Positions 9,056 to 18,307 are shown, counted from the first letter of the stretch. The stretch: DNA of 62,928 bases from an uncultured Oscillospiraceae bacterium (GCA_910589395.1 CAJUTL010000018.1:1-62928); one strand, 5' to 3'. Notes: a model not told the origin generated them from the sequence alone. A program made the numbers and translations.

Positions 9056-9643
9056 TTATCGGTGTTCGATCACCTTGTCGATCAGCCCGTACTCCAAAGC
9101 CTCTTGCGCGGTCATAAAATTATCCCGCTCGGTATCCCTTTCAATGATCTCAAGGGGCTGCCCGGTTTTTTCAGAAAGCAGCGTGTTGAGTCTCTTTTTG
9201 ACACGCAGGATATGATCGGCGTGAATGCTGATATCAGTAGCCTGCCCCTGGGCGCCGCCGCTGGGCTGGTGGATCATGATCTCGCTGTTCGGCAGAGCAA
9301 AGCGTTTTCCCTTCGCGCCCGCTGCCAGAAGGAAGGAACCCATACTGGCCGCCATACCAAGGCAAATGGTGGAAACATCGCACTTGATATACTGCATCGT
9401 ATCGTAAATCGCCATGCCGTCGGTGATCACGCCGCCGGGGCTGTTGATGTACAGGGAAATATCCTTTTCCGGATCCTGGCCCTCCAGATAAAGCAGTTGG
9501 GCTACGACCACGGTAGCGGAAGCGTTGTTTACCTCGCCGTTCAGCATGACGATCCTGTCATTGAGCAGGCGGGAGAAAATATCGTAGGAACGCTCACCGC
9601 GGCTGGTCTGTTCGACAACATAAGGTACAAGACTCATATCCAA
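9056..9643 (-). CDS. clpP: ClpP proteolytic subunit
   Basis: Serine peptidase that forms the 14-subunit chamber of ClpXP. Catalytic triad in place: Ser100 (MAASMG), His125 (MIHQPSGG) and an Asp near 176. Length 195 is typical. The start is probably the TTG at 9643, 9 bases after an AAAGGAG site; the ATG at 9637, two codons in, is 15 bases from that site. Confidence 0.96.
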   Translation of the reverse strand: MDMSLVPYVVEQTSRGERSYDIFSRLLNDRIVMLNGEVNNASATVVVAQLLYLEGQDPEKDISLYINSPGGVITDGMAIYDTMQYIKCDVSTICLGMAASMGSFLLAAGAKGKRFALPNSEIMIHQPSGGAQGQATDISIHADHILRVKKRLNTLLSEKTGQPLEIIERDTERDNFMTAQEALEYGLIDKVIEHR

Positions 9644-9720
9644 AGTAGTTGACTCCTTTCTAAATCAGCCCTGCGTTAGTATGATAGCAAACAATAAGGT
9701 TTATTCTTCTGAGAACGCTT

Positions 9721-11157
9721 TTAGCCCTCGGATTTTTCCTCTTCCGGCTTTGCGGCCTTTTTGGCGGTTCTTTTCTTCACGGGCTTTTCATCTGTTTCGG
9801 TGTCAGCAGCCGCCTCAGTTTTCTTCTTAGCGGGCGCTTTCTTTTTCGCGGGCTTCTTTTCCTCGGTCTTCTTCGCTTCCGTGATCACCGCGTTCTCCTT
9901 CAGGAATTCAATGACCTTCCGGTTGGCGATATCAGCGTTCAGATCCTCCGCGCTTACCATTTTCTTGACATTTTCCAGAGGTATTCCATAGGACTCGGAA
10001 AGCTTCTGATATTCCTCTTCGGTCTCTTCCTCGCTGGGCTTGATCTCCTCCAGCTGCGCGATCTTTTCCAATCCCAGCCGCAGCCGCACCTGGCGATCTG
10101 CCTGAGGCTTATATTCTGTCCTCAGCTGGTCTACGGACATATTGGTATATTGAAGATAGGTTTCCAGCTTCAAGCCCTGAGACTGCAGCCGGTAAGCGAA
10201 GGAATTGATCATTTCATCCACTTCGTTTTCCACCATCTCGTCCGGGATCTCTGCCTCTACCTTTTCGATCACAGCATCGACCAGCTGGTTTTCCACATCG
10301 GAATCAGCCGTTTTTTCCCGGCGGGACAAAAGAGTCTTTTCCAAGTCCTTCCGGTATTCGTCCAGCGTGTCAAATTCGCTGACATCCTTTACGAACTCAT
10401 CGTCTACCTCCGGCAGCTCCTTCTTCTTGATCTCATGAAGCTTGATCTTAAAGACAGCCGCCTTACCCTTCAGTTCTTCCGCGTGATAATCCTCCGGGAA
10501 GGTGACGTTTACATCGAATTCCTCACCGGTTTTATGGCCGACGACCTGCTCTTCAAAGCCGGGGATAAACTGCCCGGCTCCAAGGGAGAGCTCGTAATTT
10601 TCCGCCTTGCCACCGTCGAACTGCTTTTCGTCCACATAGCCGTCAAAATCAATCACCGCGATATCGCCGTTTTCCGCGCTGCGATCCTCTACCGTGACGA
10701 TCCTGGAATTCCGCTCTCTGACCCGCTCGATCTCAGCGTCGATATCGCCCGCCGTAACGACCACCGGCTCTTTTGCCACTTCAATGCCCTTGTAGCCCTC
10801 AATGGAAGCCTCCGGCTTTGTGACCACCGTTATCGTGCATTTGATCCCCTTTTCCTTGCCGATCTCATCGATCTTGAATTCTCCGATGCTGACGACCTTC
10901 AATTCGGATTTTTCCACGGCTTCCATCACCATGGGGCGGTAAAGATGATCTACAGCAGCTTCAAAAAACACTTCTTCCCCGTAATATTTTTCAAGAAAAG
11001 CTCTGGGGGCATGTCCCTTGCGGAAGCCGGGAACATTCATTTTTTTGCTTTCCCGCTTATAGACGGAATTAATGGCTTCATTAAATTCCTCAGGGCTCAC
11101 TTCCAGAGCAAGCTCATACTTGTTTGTCTCAATGTTTTTGGTAGATTTCAGCTCCAT
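9721..11157 (-). CDS. tig: trigger factor with a lysine/alanine-rich C-terminal extension
   Basis: Ribosome-bound chaperone and peptidyl-prolyl isomerase. The N-terminal ribosome-binding signature is visible as GFRKGHAPR (near residue 44), followed by the FKBP-type domain (about 150-245) and the helical C-terminal domain. The 478-residue product is about 50 residues longer than usual: from about 428 it continues as alternating KKAPAKKK, acidic and KKRTAKKA segments. Such histone-like tails can bind nucleic acid, but function here is unknown. First gene of tig-clpP-clpX-lon. Confidence 0.95.
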   Translation of the reverse strand: MELKSTKNIETNKYELALEVSPEEFNEAINSVYKRESKKMNVPGFRKGHAPRAFLEKYYGEEVFFEAAVDHLYRPMVMEAVEKSELKVVSIGEFKIDEIGKEKGIKCTITVVTKPEASIEGYKGIEVAKEPVVVTAGDIDAEIERVRERNSRIVTVEDRSAENGDIAVIDFDGYVDEKQFDGGKAENYELSLGAGQFIPGFEEQVVGHKTGEEFDVNVTFPEDYHAEELKGKAAVFKIKLHEIKKKELPEVDDEFVKDVSEFDTLDEYRKDLEKTLLSRREKTADSDVENQLVDAVIEKVEAEIPDEMVENEVDEMINSFAYRLQSQGLKLETYLQYTNMSVDQLRTEYKPQADRQVRLRLGLEKIAQLEEIKPSEEETEEEYQKLSESYGIPLENVKKMVSAEDLNADIANRKVIEFLKENAVITEAKKTEEKKPAKKKAPAKKKTEAAADTETDEKPVKKRTAKKAAKPEEEKSEG

Positions 11158-11266
11158 GTTTTTTCTTTCTTCCTCTCAAAATAGACTTAAACTATCAAAA
11201 AGCTTTTGCGAATGAGCTTCAAAATCAACGACAATCAGGAAGCTCTTTTGCGCACAATGTAGAGCT

Positions 11267-11275
11267 ATTATAGCA
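11267..11275 (-). promoter_or_regulatory. extended -10 promoter element upstream of tig
   Basis: The minus strand reads TGCTATAAT, a full TGn extended -10 with consensus TATAAT (11267-11272), about 110 bases before the tig start. No good -35 lies 16-18 bases upstream, as is common for extended -10 promoters. Confidence 0.45.
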
Positions 11276-11356
11276 TATAGACTTCAAAGAATCTATATCT
11301 TTTCCGTAAAATATTCAGGGAAATTGTGAAATGTTTCGCAATTACTGGAAAAAAGC

Positions 11357-12049
11357 TCATAGTGAAACAAGAACTGGGCAAAAATTTACAAAATCGGCGG
11401 AAATCAGCCGCATTCGAACACCCCGATATTCTCCTACCAAAGCCTTTTTGGCGGCATATTGCCCATGAATGTGCCCAAAATAGCACTCCTTGACCCCCTG
11501 CTCCACCAGAAGATCCAAAATTTCCCGGCATTCCATGGTGTCGTAAACCGGAGGATAATGGAGAAAGACGGTCAGCTCCCCTCCCAGCTTTTTTCCTTCC
11601 TCAATGGAAGCGAGCAGCCGCCCGGATTCCCGCAGGACGATTTTTCTATCCTCCGCCGATTCGGAATTGTAGAGCCAGCCCCTGGTACCGCACAGGGCTC
11701 TTTCTCCTACCCGATAGGCGCAGTTGTGAAGAATGCGCAGGCTGGTAAAGCCATGGGCCGCAAAAAAGCTGTCCGCCTTATTTCGGGTAGACCACCAGTA
11801 GTCGTGGTTCCCTTTCATAATGATCTTTTCTCCCGGCAGCGAGTGGATAAAAGCAAAGTCCTCCAATGCGTCCTCCAAATTCATTGCCCAGGAAATATCC
11901 CCCGCGATCACGACTGTATCTTCAGGCTTTATCAGGGAATTCCAGTTCTTTTCCAAACGCTGAACATAGTCGTTCCAGCCCGGGAAAACGTCCATGGGCT
12001 TATCCGCACCTAAGGAAAGATGAAGATCGGCAATTACAAACAGCGCCAT
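11357..12049 (-). CDS. metallophosphoesterase
   Basis: Calcineurin-like phosphoesterase with all metal-ligand motifs: ADLHLSLG (D-x-H), AGDISWA (GD), KGNHDYWW (GNHD), FLHYPP, and GHIHG. The start at 12049 (MALFVIADLH) is favoured: it puts the D-x-H motif at the usual distance, lies one base after the thrC stop, and has AAGGGTGAG upstream. About 230 residues. Substrate unknown. Probably co-transcribed with thrC. Confidence 0.85.
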   Translation of the reverse strand: MALFVIADLHLSLGADKPMDVFPGWNDYVQRLEKNWNSLIKPEDTVVIAGDISWAMNLEDALEDFAFIHSLPGEKIIMKGNHDYWWSTRNKADSFFAAHGFTSLRILHNCAYRVGERALCGTRGWLYNSESAEDRKIVLRESGRLLASIEEGKKLGGELTVFLHYPPVYDTMECREILDLLVEQGVKECYFGHIHGQYAAKKALVGEYRGVRMRLISADFVNFCPVLVSL

Positions 12050-12050
12050 A

Positions 12051-13568
12051 TCAGCACTCACCCTTACCGGCGGAAGTTCGAATAAATTCATCGGCCTGCT
12101 CCGGCGCTATCGTTTCTTGAAAACGAATGGGCTTTTCCCGCAACGCCTTCAGCTGCTCCGGAAGCTTCACGCCGGAAACGCTTTGCAGGGCCTCCATTGC
12201 CTCAAAGCCATCTTCAGGCACCGTTTTCCCCAAAGCGGCCAATACGCTTTCCGGGAATTTAAAAGGACTGGCCGTGGAAGCGATCACAGTGGGAGTGTCC
12301 GAGTCACCGGTTTCCGCAAGATACTGACCGTACACCTCCAGAGCAACGGCTGTGTGAGGATCACAAAGATACCCCTCTGTTTCCCATACCCGCCGAATAG
12401 TACTGGAGGTTTGCTGATCATCACAATAGCCGCCGAAAAACAATTCCTGCATTTTCTGTAAAACTTCGGGCGTTACTTGATAGCAGCCGGTTTCGGAAAG
12501 CTGCCGCATCCATTGAGCCAAGGCGGCGCTGTTCTCTCCGGAAAGGGCAAAAAGCAGCCGTTCCAGATTGCTGGAGATCAAAATGTCCATGGAGGGCGAG
12601 ATCGTGGTAAAGAATTCCCGCCTCCTGTCGTAAACGCCAGTACGAATGAAATCTGTCAGCACCCGGTTGGCGTTGGAGGCGCAGATGAATTTCCCCACCG
12701 GCAGACCCATTTGAAAGGCATAAAAAGCCGCTAAGATATTTCCGAAATTTCCGGTGGGAACGGCCACATGAAAAGGCTCGCCCAAACGCAAAGCGCCGGT
12801 GCGGCAAAGAGAGAAATAAGCATAAAAATAATAAATAATTTGAGGAAGCAGCCTGCCGAAATTGATGGAATTGGCACTGGAAAACACCATGCTGTGAGCA
12901 GCCAGCTCTGCTTTCATGGCGGGATCGGTAAATACTCGTTTCACGGTGTTCTGGGCATCGTCAAAATTGCCCTTAATGGCGCAGACTTTTACATTCTCCC
13001 CTTCCTGGGTCTCCATTTGGCGCTTCTGCATCTGGCTGACGCCGTTTTCGGGGTAAAACACGAGGATCCGAGTGCCCGGCACATCCCGAAAGCCCTCCAG
13101 CGCGGCCTTGCCTGTATCGCCGGAGGTAGCCGTCAGAATCACAGCCTCCTTACCGGGAAGCGCCTTTCCCATGGACTTTGTAAGAAAATGCGGCAAAATT
13201 TGCAGCGCCATATCCTTAAAGGCACAGGTAGGACCATGCCACAATTCCAAAAGATACTTTTTTTTACCGCTCTTTGTTAAGGGAACTAGCTTTACAGGTT
13301 CTTCTCCATCAAATTTTTCCGGTGAATAAGCCGCTTCCACACAGGCTGAAATCTCCTCCTGAGAAAAGTCAGTCAGAAAGAAGGAAAAGATCCGCTTTGC
13401 CAGAGCGGAATAATTTAACTTAGATAAATTGGAAAGCTCCCCGCGAAGATCCGGCAAGGCTTCCGGCACGAAAAGACCTCCTTCTTCGGAGATCCCCCGC
13501 GCGATCACTTGAGACGCCTGAAGCCGTATTTTATCGTCCCTTGTGCTTTGATACTGCATCTGCATCAC
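12051..13568 (-). CDS. thrC: threonine synthase
   Basis: PLP enzyme that converts O-phosphohomoserine to threonine. The PLP-lysine motif is AFKDMALQ (near residue 122), the phosphate-binding site is TATSGDTGKAA, and the N-terminus (YQSTRDD) is that of the longer, E. coli-like family of about 500 residues. A cluster of ATG codons (MMQMQ) leaves the first few residues uncertain. No other threonine gene is in the window. Confidence 0.95.
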   Translation of the reverse strand: MMQMQYQSTRDDKIRLQASQVIARGISEEGGLFVPEALPDLRGELSNLSKLNYSALAKRIFSFFLTDFSQEEISACVEAAYSPEKFDGEEPVKLVPLTKSGKKKYLLELWHGPTCAFKDMALQILPHFLTKSMGKALPGKEAVILTATSGDTGKAALEGFRDVPGTRILVFYPENGVSQMQKRQMETQEGENVKVCAIKGNFDDAQNTVKRVFTDPAMKAELAAHSMVFSSANSINFGRLLPQIIYYFYAYFSLCRTGALRLGEPFHVAVPTGNFGNILAAFYAFQMGLPVGKFICASNANRVLTDFIRTGVYDRRREFFTTISPSMDILISSNLERLLFALSGENSAALAQWMRQLSETGCYQVTPEVLQKMQELFFGGYCDDQQTSSTIRRVWETEGYLCDPHTAVALEVYGQYLAETGDSDTPTVIASTASPFKFPESVLAALGKTVPEDGFEAMEALQSVSGVKLPEQLKALREKPIRFQETIAPEQADEFIRTSAGKGEC

Positions 13569-13635
13569 CCGCTATCAGAATTTTAGACATTCCTTTTTCC
13601 TTGCCGCTTCAATATACCCTATTTTCGGCAATCTG

Positions 13636-14574
13636 TCAAAGCAGACCGTTCTTTTGAAAAAAATTGGCCGCGTTGTCATAAAAAAGCTTTTCTACAAGCG
13701 CTTCTGGATAATGGCGCAAAAACAACTCGTACAGGCAGGGAATGGCCGAAAGGCCGTCCGCCATATCCTCCGGTAAGGCGGAGCCGTCCATGTCGCCGCC
13801 CAGAGAAAGCGTATCCTCGCCGCCCAGGGAAAGAAAATGCTCCGCATGGCGAAGCAGATCCTCCATGGAGGCCTTTTCAGGCTTTTCCCGAAGGAAAGCC
13901 GTGTAAAAATTCAAGCCCACAAGTCCGCCGGAAGCCTTGATCGCCGCAAACTGTTCATCGGTCAAGTTTCTGCGATGCCTGCAAACCCGCCAAGCATTGG
14001 AATGAGATGCTACCAAAGGCTTTTTTGCCTCCTCCGCCACATCCCAAAACAGCTCCGGGCTGGCGTGGGAAAGATCGGCCACGATTCCCGCGGCTTCCAA
14101 TTCGTGGATCGCCGCCCTGCCAAAGGCGGAAAGCCCGCCGGAGCCGGGCGCCCCTACGCCCCGTCCCAATTCGTTTTCTCCGTTCCAGATCAGGGTGCAC
14201 AGCTTTACACCCAAGCGTTTTAATGCCTGAATATTTCCCAGTTTTCCACCCAAGGCAGCGCCGCTCTCCACGGTCAAAACGGCCCCGTATTTCCCCTCTG
14301 TTTCCGCCCTTTCGAGGTCTCCGAGCTCCCGGCAGGGAAGCAGAAGATCCTGGTTTTTTTCCATCTCTAACTGAAAGCGCTCCGCCACCTGGCAAAACCA
14401 CTGAAAGGCTTCCTCTCCTCGAAGCGTATCGGGGATCCAAACAGCATAGCACTGCACAAAGCCAGCCAGTCCGGAAGCCTTTTGCAGACTGACATGCAGT
14501 TCATTTTCCCGAAGCGGGGTATCTCTGCGGCAGCATTCCGTCATGGTATCACAATGCAGATCAAAGTAACGCAT
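13636..14574 (-). CDS. membrane dipeptidase family (peptidase M19)
   Basis: Zinc-dependent dipeptidase related to renal dipeptidase. Metal-ligand motifs are DLHCDT near the start, the bridging Glu in TVESGA, a histidine in ADLSHAS and another in ASHSNAW; GGDMDGS takes the place of the usual GSDFDG. 312 residues, normal. No signal peptide, so probably cytoplasmic. ATG at 14574 has AGGAGAG upstream. Confidence 0.9.
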   Translation of the reverse strand: MRYFDLHCDTMTECCRRDTPLRENELHVSLQKASGLAGFVQCYAVWIPDTLRGEEAFQWFCQVAERFQLEMEKNQDLLLPCRELGDLERAETEGKYGAVLTVESGAALGGKLGNIQALKRLGVKLCTLIWNGENELGRGVGAPGSGGLSAFGRAAIHELEAAGIVADLSHASPELFWDVAEEAKKPLVASHSNAWRVCRHRRNLTDEQFAAIKASGGLVGLNFYTAFLREKPEKASMEDLLRHAEHFLSLGGEDTLSLGGDMDGSALPEDMADGLSAIPCLYELFLRHYPEALVEKLFYDNAANFFQKNGLL

Positions 14575-14646
14575 GGCAACGCTCTCCTATCCTGTCAAAA
14601 ATGAGTTTCTATGGACAGTTCGGCTTCTGATACGAAAAAATTTTTC

Positions 14647-15003
14647 TTAAGACACGTCAAAGGCATTTTCCAAATACTCTTCTCCAATGATCCTGCCGTT
14701 TTCCGTGTACACGGCCGCCGCATCAAACCTGGGCTGAAGACCTGTGGAGTGTTCCGCAAGATACTGTTTCGCCGTCAGGATCAGCTTTCGCCGCTTAGAA
14801 GGCGTGATCGCCTCAAAGGGTGTGACCATGCCCATTTTTTCCCGGGTCTTCACCTCTACAAATACAATATATTGTCGGTTTTCCGCAATGATGTCGATTT
14901 CCCCAAACCGGCTATGGTAATTCTTTTCTAAAATCCGAAAGCCCTTACGCTTCAAAAGCTTTTCTACAAAAGCTTCCCCTTTTCGGCCTGTACCGAGATC
15001 CAT
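14647..15003 (-). CDS. YraN family (UPF0102) endonuclease-fold protein
   Basis: A 118-residue member of the YraN family with a restriction-endonuclease-like fold. The signature G-x-x-GE near the start (GTGRKGEAF), then RFGEIDIIA and VFVEVKTR give the D-ExK-like constellation. Cellular function is not established. It lies 9 bases after rnhB; this rnhB-yraN neighbourhood is widely conserved. Confidence 0.9.
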   Translation of the reverse strand: MDLGTGRKGEAFVEKLLKRKGFRILEKNYHSRFGEIDIIAENRQYIVFVEVKTREKMGMVTPFEAITPSKRRKLILTAKQYLAEHSTGLQPRFDAAAVYTENGRIIGEEYLENAFDVS

Positions 15004-15012
15004 GGGCAGCCC

Positions 15013-15615
15013 TCACTTTTCCGAAAGATTTTTCAGAAAGGTCTTTCGGTGCTCCGGCAAAATACCATACTGCTTGATCGCCTCATAATGGGCCTTTGTG
15101 CCGTAGCCTTTGTGCTTTGCAAAGCCGTATTGGGGATATTTCAGATCCAGCTCCCGCAGCACTCTGTCACGGCTGACCTTCGCTAAAATGGAAGCCGCCG
15201 CAATGCTGGCGCACTGGGCGTCCCCCTTGACCACCGTTTCTCCCGGAACCGGCAGGGCCGGCATTCTGTTGCCGTCCACCAGTGCCCAGCCTGCAGGCTG
15301 AGCCATGGCTTCAAACGCACGGTTCATCGCCAAGAAGGTTGCCTGCAGAATATTGATACGGTCAATCTCCTCCGCGCTGGCAGAGCCGATCCCATAGGAT
15401 ACAGCGCTTTCCCGGATCACCTCAAACAACTGTTCCCGCTTTTTTTCGGAGAGCTTTTTGGAATCGTCCAACCCTTCGATTTCAATCTCCAGCGGCAGAA
15501 TGACGGCGGCAGCATATACGGGGCCCGCCAAAGGACCTCTGCCCGCCTCATCGATCCCGCAGACCAGAGGATACCCCGCGAAAACAGCACGGCGCTCATA
15601 AGCAAACCAATCCAT
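15013..15615 (-). CDS. rnhB: ribonuclease HII
   Basis: Removes RNA from RNA-DNA hybrids and nicks at single ribonucleotides. Catalytic region GIDEAGRGPLAGPV is intact near residues 19-32, and the later acidic ligand is in VDGN; 200 residues, typical. Part of the rplS-lepB-rbgA-rnhB series known from Bacillus. Confidence 0.96.
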   Translation of the reverse strand: MDWFAYERRAVFAGYPLVCGIDEAGRGPLAGPVYAAAVILPLEIEIEGLDDSKKLSEKKREQLFEVIRESAVSYGIGSASAEEIDRINILQATFLAMNRAFEAMAQPAGWALVDGNRMPALPVPGETVVKGDAQCASIAAASILAKVSRDRVLRELDLKYPQYGFAKHKGYGTKAHYEAIKQYGILPEHRKTFLKNLSEK

Positions 15616-15653
15616 AGTAAGTTCTCCCTTCTCCGGCCCCGTAAAAAGTGCTA

Positions 15654-16526
15654 TTATTTTTCAGGGATCTCCAAGGTCATTCGCCCCAACAGGCCTCCCC
15701 GGTATTCGTCCAGCACCGTGTTGGCAGCCCGTTCCGTATTCACATCACCGCCGGAAATCAGCATACCGCGTTTTTTGCCGATGCGCTCCAAAAGCTCATA
15801 GCCCGGGAGTCCGTCCTCGGGCTTCAGCTCTGTTTTGTAACGGGTATTGATCGCGGTTGGATAAAGCTCCATTAAGAGCTCCAACAGGCGACAGGCAAGG
15901 CCTTCCCGATCCAGGATCTCATCCTTCACCGCTCCAGTAAAGGCCAAATGCTCTCCCACTACAGGATCTTCAAATTTAGGCCACAACACACCGGGCGTAT
16001 CCAAAAGCTCAAAGCCCTTTCCCACGGTAAACCAGTGGTTCTGCCGGGTCACACCGGGCATATCCCGCACTTCGGCCTTTCCCCGCGCTCCGACAAGCCG
16101 GTTGATCAGCGAGGATTTCCCAACGTTTGGGATCCCAACGATCATCACACGGATCGGGCGGCCTGTCATGCCCTTTTTCTCCCATGCGGCGATCCGCTCC
16201 TGAAGAGCCTCGCGAATTCCGGAATAAAAAGCGGGAATTCCCTTGCCCGTTTTACAGTCCAAAGGAACCGCCTTGATGTTCAAAGCAGCATATTTTTCGA
16301 TCCACAATGCCGTTTTGGCGGGATCGGCCATGTCGCTTTTATTGAGCAAAACGATCCTGGGCTTTGTCTGAATGATATCCCGCAAAACAGGGTTAGTACT
16401 GCTTTGCGGGATCCGGGCATCCAAAATTTCCGCCACGATGTCTACTTTTTTTAAATCCTCGGTGATTTTCCGGCGTGTCTTGGCCATGTGCCCCGGAAAC
16501 CACTGAACGGACTGCACCTCGCTCAT
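15654..16526 (-). CDS. rbgA: ribosome biogenesis GTPase RbgA/YlqF
   Basis: Circularly permuted GTPase that promotes late 50S assembly. G4 (LNKSD) comes before G1 (GIPNVGKSS), then G3 (DTPG), diagnostic of the YlqF class. The N-terminal QWFPGHMAKT segment with the catalytic His is present. 290 residues. GGGAGG precedes the ATG; lepB ends 9 bases upstream. Confidence 0.96.
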   Translation of the reverse strand: MSEVQSVQWFPGHMAKTRRKITEDLKKVDIVAEILDARIPQSSTNPVLRDIIQTKPRIVLLNKSDMADPAKTALWIEKYAALNIKAVPLDCKTGKGIPAFYSGIREALQERIAAWEKKGMTGRPIRVMIVGIPNVGKSSLINRLVGARGKAEVRDMPGVTRQNHWFTVGKGFELLDTPGVLWPKFEDPVVGEHLAFTGAVKDEILDREGLACRLLELLMELYPTAINTRYKTELKPEDGLPGYELLERIGKKRGMLISGGDVNTERAANTVLDEYRGGLLGRMTLEIPEK

Positions 16527-16535
16527 AGCGCCTCC

Positions 16536-17144
16536 CTATTTTACGACTCCCGCCTGGGAAAAAGGATAAAGTTTTAAGATCACCTTTCCCAAAATATTGC
16601 GGGTGTCCACCATTCCGACCTCTGAAAACCGGCTGTCTGTGGAGTTTCCGCGATTGTCTCCCAAAACGAAAACACAGCCCTCGGGAACTGTTTGGGGAAA
16701 TTCCAAAACATCTGAATAGGCCGGAAGCAGTGTAATGCCATTTTCTATTCCAAAGGCTTCTCCAAAAAGAGGCGTACCGTCGATGGTGACCTCTCCCAAC
16801 GCGGGGTCAAAATCTACGGTCTGCCCCGCTGTAGCAACAACTCTCTTAATAATAGGCTTGTCCAGGGCATTGATAACGATCACAACATCTCCCTGCTGAA
16901 CGCTCCCGGAAAGCCCCGAAACCAGTACGCGATCTCCATTGTGATAGTTGGGTTTCATGGAAGATCCATCTACCGTAATGATCCGTACCAGAAAGGTAAA
17001 AACGGCAGATACAACGATAATGGCCACCACGATGGTTTCCGTCCATTCCAAGACAGAACAGAAAAGCTTTTCGCGAGGTGTAAGCTCAACCGTCGGCTTC
17101 TCTGCTTCTTTTGTTTCCTGCGGTTCCAAGTCTGTCTCATTCAT
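16536..17144 (-). CDS. lepB: signal peptidase I, copy 1
   Basis: Membrane serine/lysine protease that cleaves signal peptides. One N-terminal membrane segment (about 34-54), catalytic Ser in GSSMKPN just outside the membrane, general-base Lys in IIKRVVA, and box E GDNRGNSTDSR. 202 residues. An acidic N-terminal cytoplasmic tail (ETDLEPQETKEAEK) precedes the membrane span. Tandem paralogue of the gene directly upstream. Confidence 0.95.
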   Translation of the reverse strand: MNETDLEPQETKEAEKPTVELTPREKLFCSVLEWTETIVVAIIVVSAVFTFLVRIITVDGSSMKPNYHNGDRVLVSGLSGSVQQGDVVIVINALDKPIIKRVVATAGQTVDFDPALGEVTIDGTPLFGEAFGIENGITLLPAYSDVLEFPQTVPEGCVFVLGDNRGNSTDSRFSEVGMVDTRNILGKVILKLYPFSQAGVVK

Positions 17145-17165
17145 GCCGAGAAACGCTCCTTTCGT

Positions 17166-17738
17166 TTATTCCTGTTCAGAGCCTCCAAATGGGAAAAGAC
17201 GGAATAAAGCTTTTCCCAATACATTTCGGGTATCTATCATGCCCACGACCTGATATCGACTGTCTTCAGAAACAGAGCGGTTATCTCCTAAAACAAAAAT
17301 ACAGCCGGTGGGCACCTGCTGTGGAAACTCCAGCAGCTCAAAGGAGGTAAAAGGCAGGTCGGTGATCCCGTTTTCCAATCCGAACGCGGTTTCATCCACC
17401 ACTTTGCCATCTACCAAAACACTTTTCAGCTGGTAATCAAAATCAACTGTCTGCCCTTCCGTGGCGATAACACGCTTGATAATGGGCTCTTCCAGCACGT
17501 TGCCGATCACCACAACATCTCCCTGCTTTAAGCCAAAGGAAACGCCTGTAACCAGCACTCTGTCTCCATCGTTATAATTGGGAACCATAGAAGTCCCCGT
17601 TACCGTGATCACACGAAACAAAAACGTAAAAGCCATAGCGATGATCACCACAGCGATCACCAGCTCCTCCGCCCATTCCAAAACGGTTTCAGCGGTCGTT
17701 TTCTTTTTGTTGGTTTCCGGCACAGCCGATGTATCCAT
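17166..17738 (-). CDS. lepB: signal peptidase I, copy 2
   Basis: Second signal peptidase I with membrane segment, Ser in GTSMVPN, Lys in IIKRVIA and GDNRSVSEDSR. The start at 17738 (MDTSAVPE) is favoured; an in-frame extension to 17774 would run into the rplS terminator. It resembles copy 1 along its whole length, indicating tandem duplication; differences around the substrate-binding region could give different preferences (inference). Confidence 0.93.
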   Translation of the reverse strand: MDTSAVPETNKKKTTAETVLEWAEELVIAVVIIAMAFTFLFRVITVTGTSMVPNYNDGDRVLVTGVSFGLKQGDVVVIGNVLEEPIIKRVIATEGQTVDFDYQLKSVLVDGKVVDETAFGLENGITDLPFTSFELLEFPQQVPTGCIFVLGDNRSVSEDSRYQVVGMIDTRNVLGKALFRLFPFGGSEQE

Positions 17739-17772
17739 CTGTTCTATCTCCCAACACAGAAATCGTGATAGC

Positions 17773-17800
17773 AAAAAAGGGACAATTTGATGTCCCTTTT
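17773..17800 (-). terminator. intrinsic terminator after rplS
   Basis: AAAAGGGACA (17775-17784) pairs perfectly with TGTCCCTTTT (17791-17800) around a 6-base loop; on the minus strand the stem ends in a U-run. It lies just downstream of rplS, so the signal peptidase genes depend on read-through or their own promoter. Confidence 0.8.
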
Positions 17801-17821
17801 GAAAGCTTTTTTATACTGCTT

Positions 17822-18166
17822 TTAGCGGATCTGCTCCTTGACCTTGGCAGCCTTACCTACACGGTCACGCAGATAATAGAGCTTCGCCCTGCGAACGCGG
17901 CCCATGCGCACTACCTGAACCGCCTTGATATTCGGGGAATGAAGAGGGAAAACCCTTTCCACGCCCACGCCGTAGGAAACACGGCGCACGGTAAAGGTCT
18001 CGCTGATCCCGCTGCCCTTCCGGGCAATGACAGTGCCTTCAAACTGCTGGATCCTTTCACGCTCGCCCTCTCGAATATTGACGTCTACCTTTACGGTATC
18101 GCCCACGGAAAACTGGGGAAGCTCACTTTTCATAGAATCCTGAGAAATTGCCTTGATCGCGTCCAT
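17822..18166 (-). CDS. rplS: 50S ribosomal protein L19
   Basis: Ribosomal protein at the 30S-50S interface. The 114-residue sequence has the L19 features FSVGDTVKVDV, IQQFEGTVIARKG and RRVSYGVGVERVFP. GGAGG lies upstream of the ATG. It has its own promoter, a long structured leader and a terminator, and heads the conserved rplS-lepB-rbgA-rnhB order. Confidence 0.97.
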   Translation of the reverse strand: MDAIKAISQDSMKSELPQFSVGDTVKVDVNIREGERERIQQFEGTVIARKGSGISETFTVRRVSYGVGVERVFPLHSPNIKAVQVVRMGRVRRAKLYYLRDRVGKAAKVKEQIR

Positions 18167-18300
18167 TTGATATTCCTCCGTTTCATATATTCAGGCATTC
18201 ATGCCAAAACCCGGCAGCGGACTGCCCGCCTCTACACACAGCAGAGCTATGCTTCGAGCCCCATGGGAAAGCCTCAAAGGAACCCCACGGACTTCAAATG
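18167..18300 (-). ncRNA. structured 5' leader of rplS, candidate L19 leader
   Basis: A 5' UTR of about 130 bases between a good promoter and rplS. On the minus strand it contains GGCAG-TCCG-CTGCC and GGCAT-GA-ATGCC hairpins close to the start codon. Autoregulatory leaders before rplS are known in Bacillota (Rfam L19_leader). I have not aligned it to that model, so this is a candidate. Confidence 0.45.
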
Positions 18301-18307
18301 CTTATAT

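Noticed and set aside
10150..11184. A 344-codon plus-strand open frame
   Set aside because: Antisense to trigger factor, whose own domains are clear.
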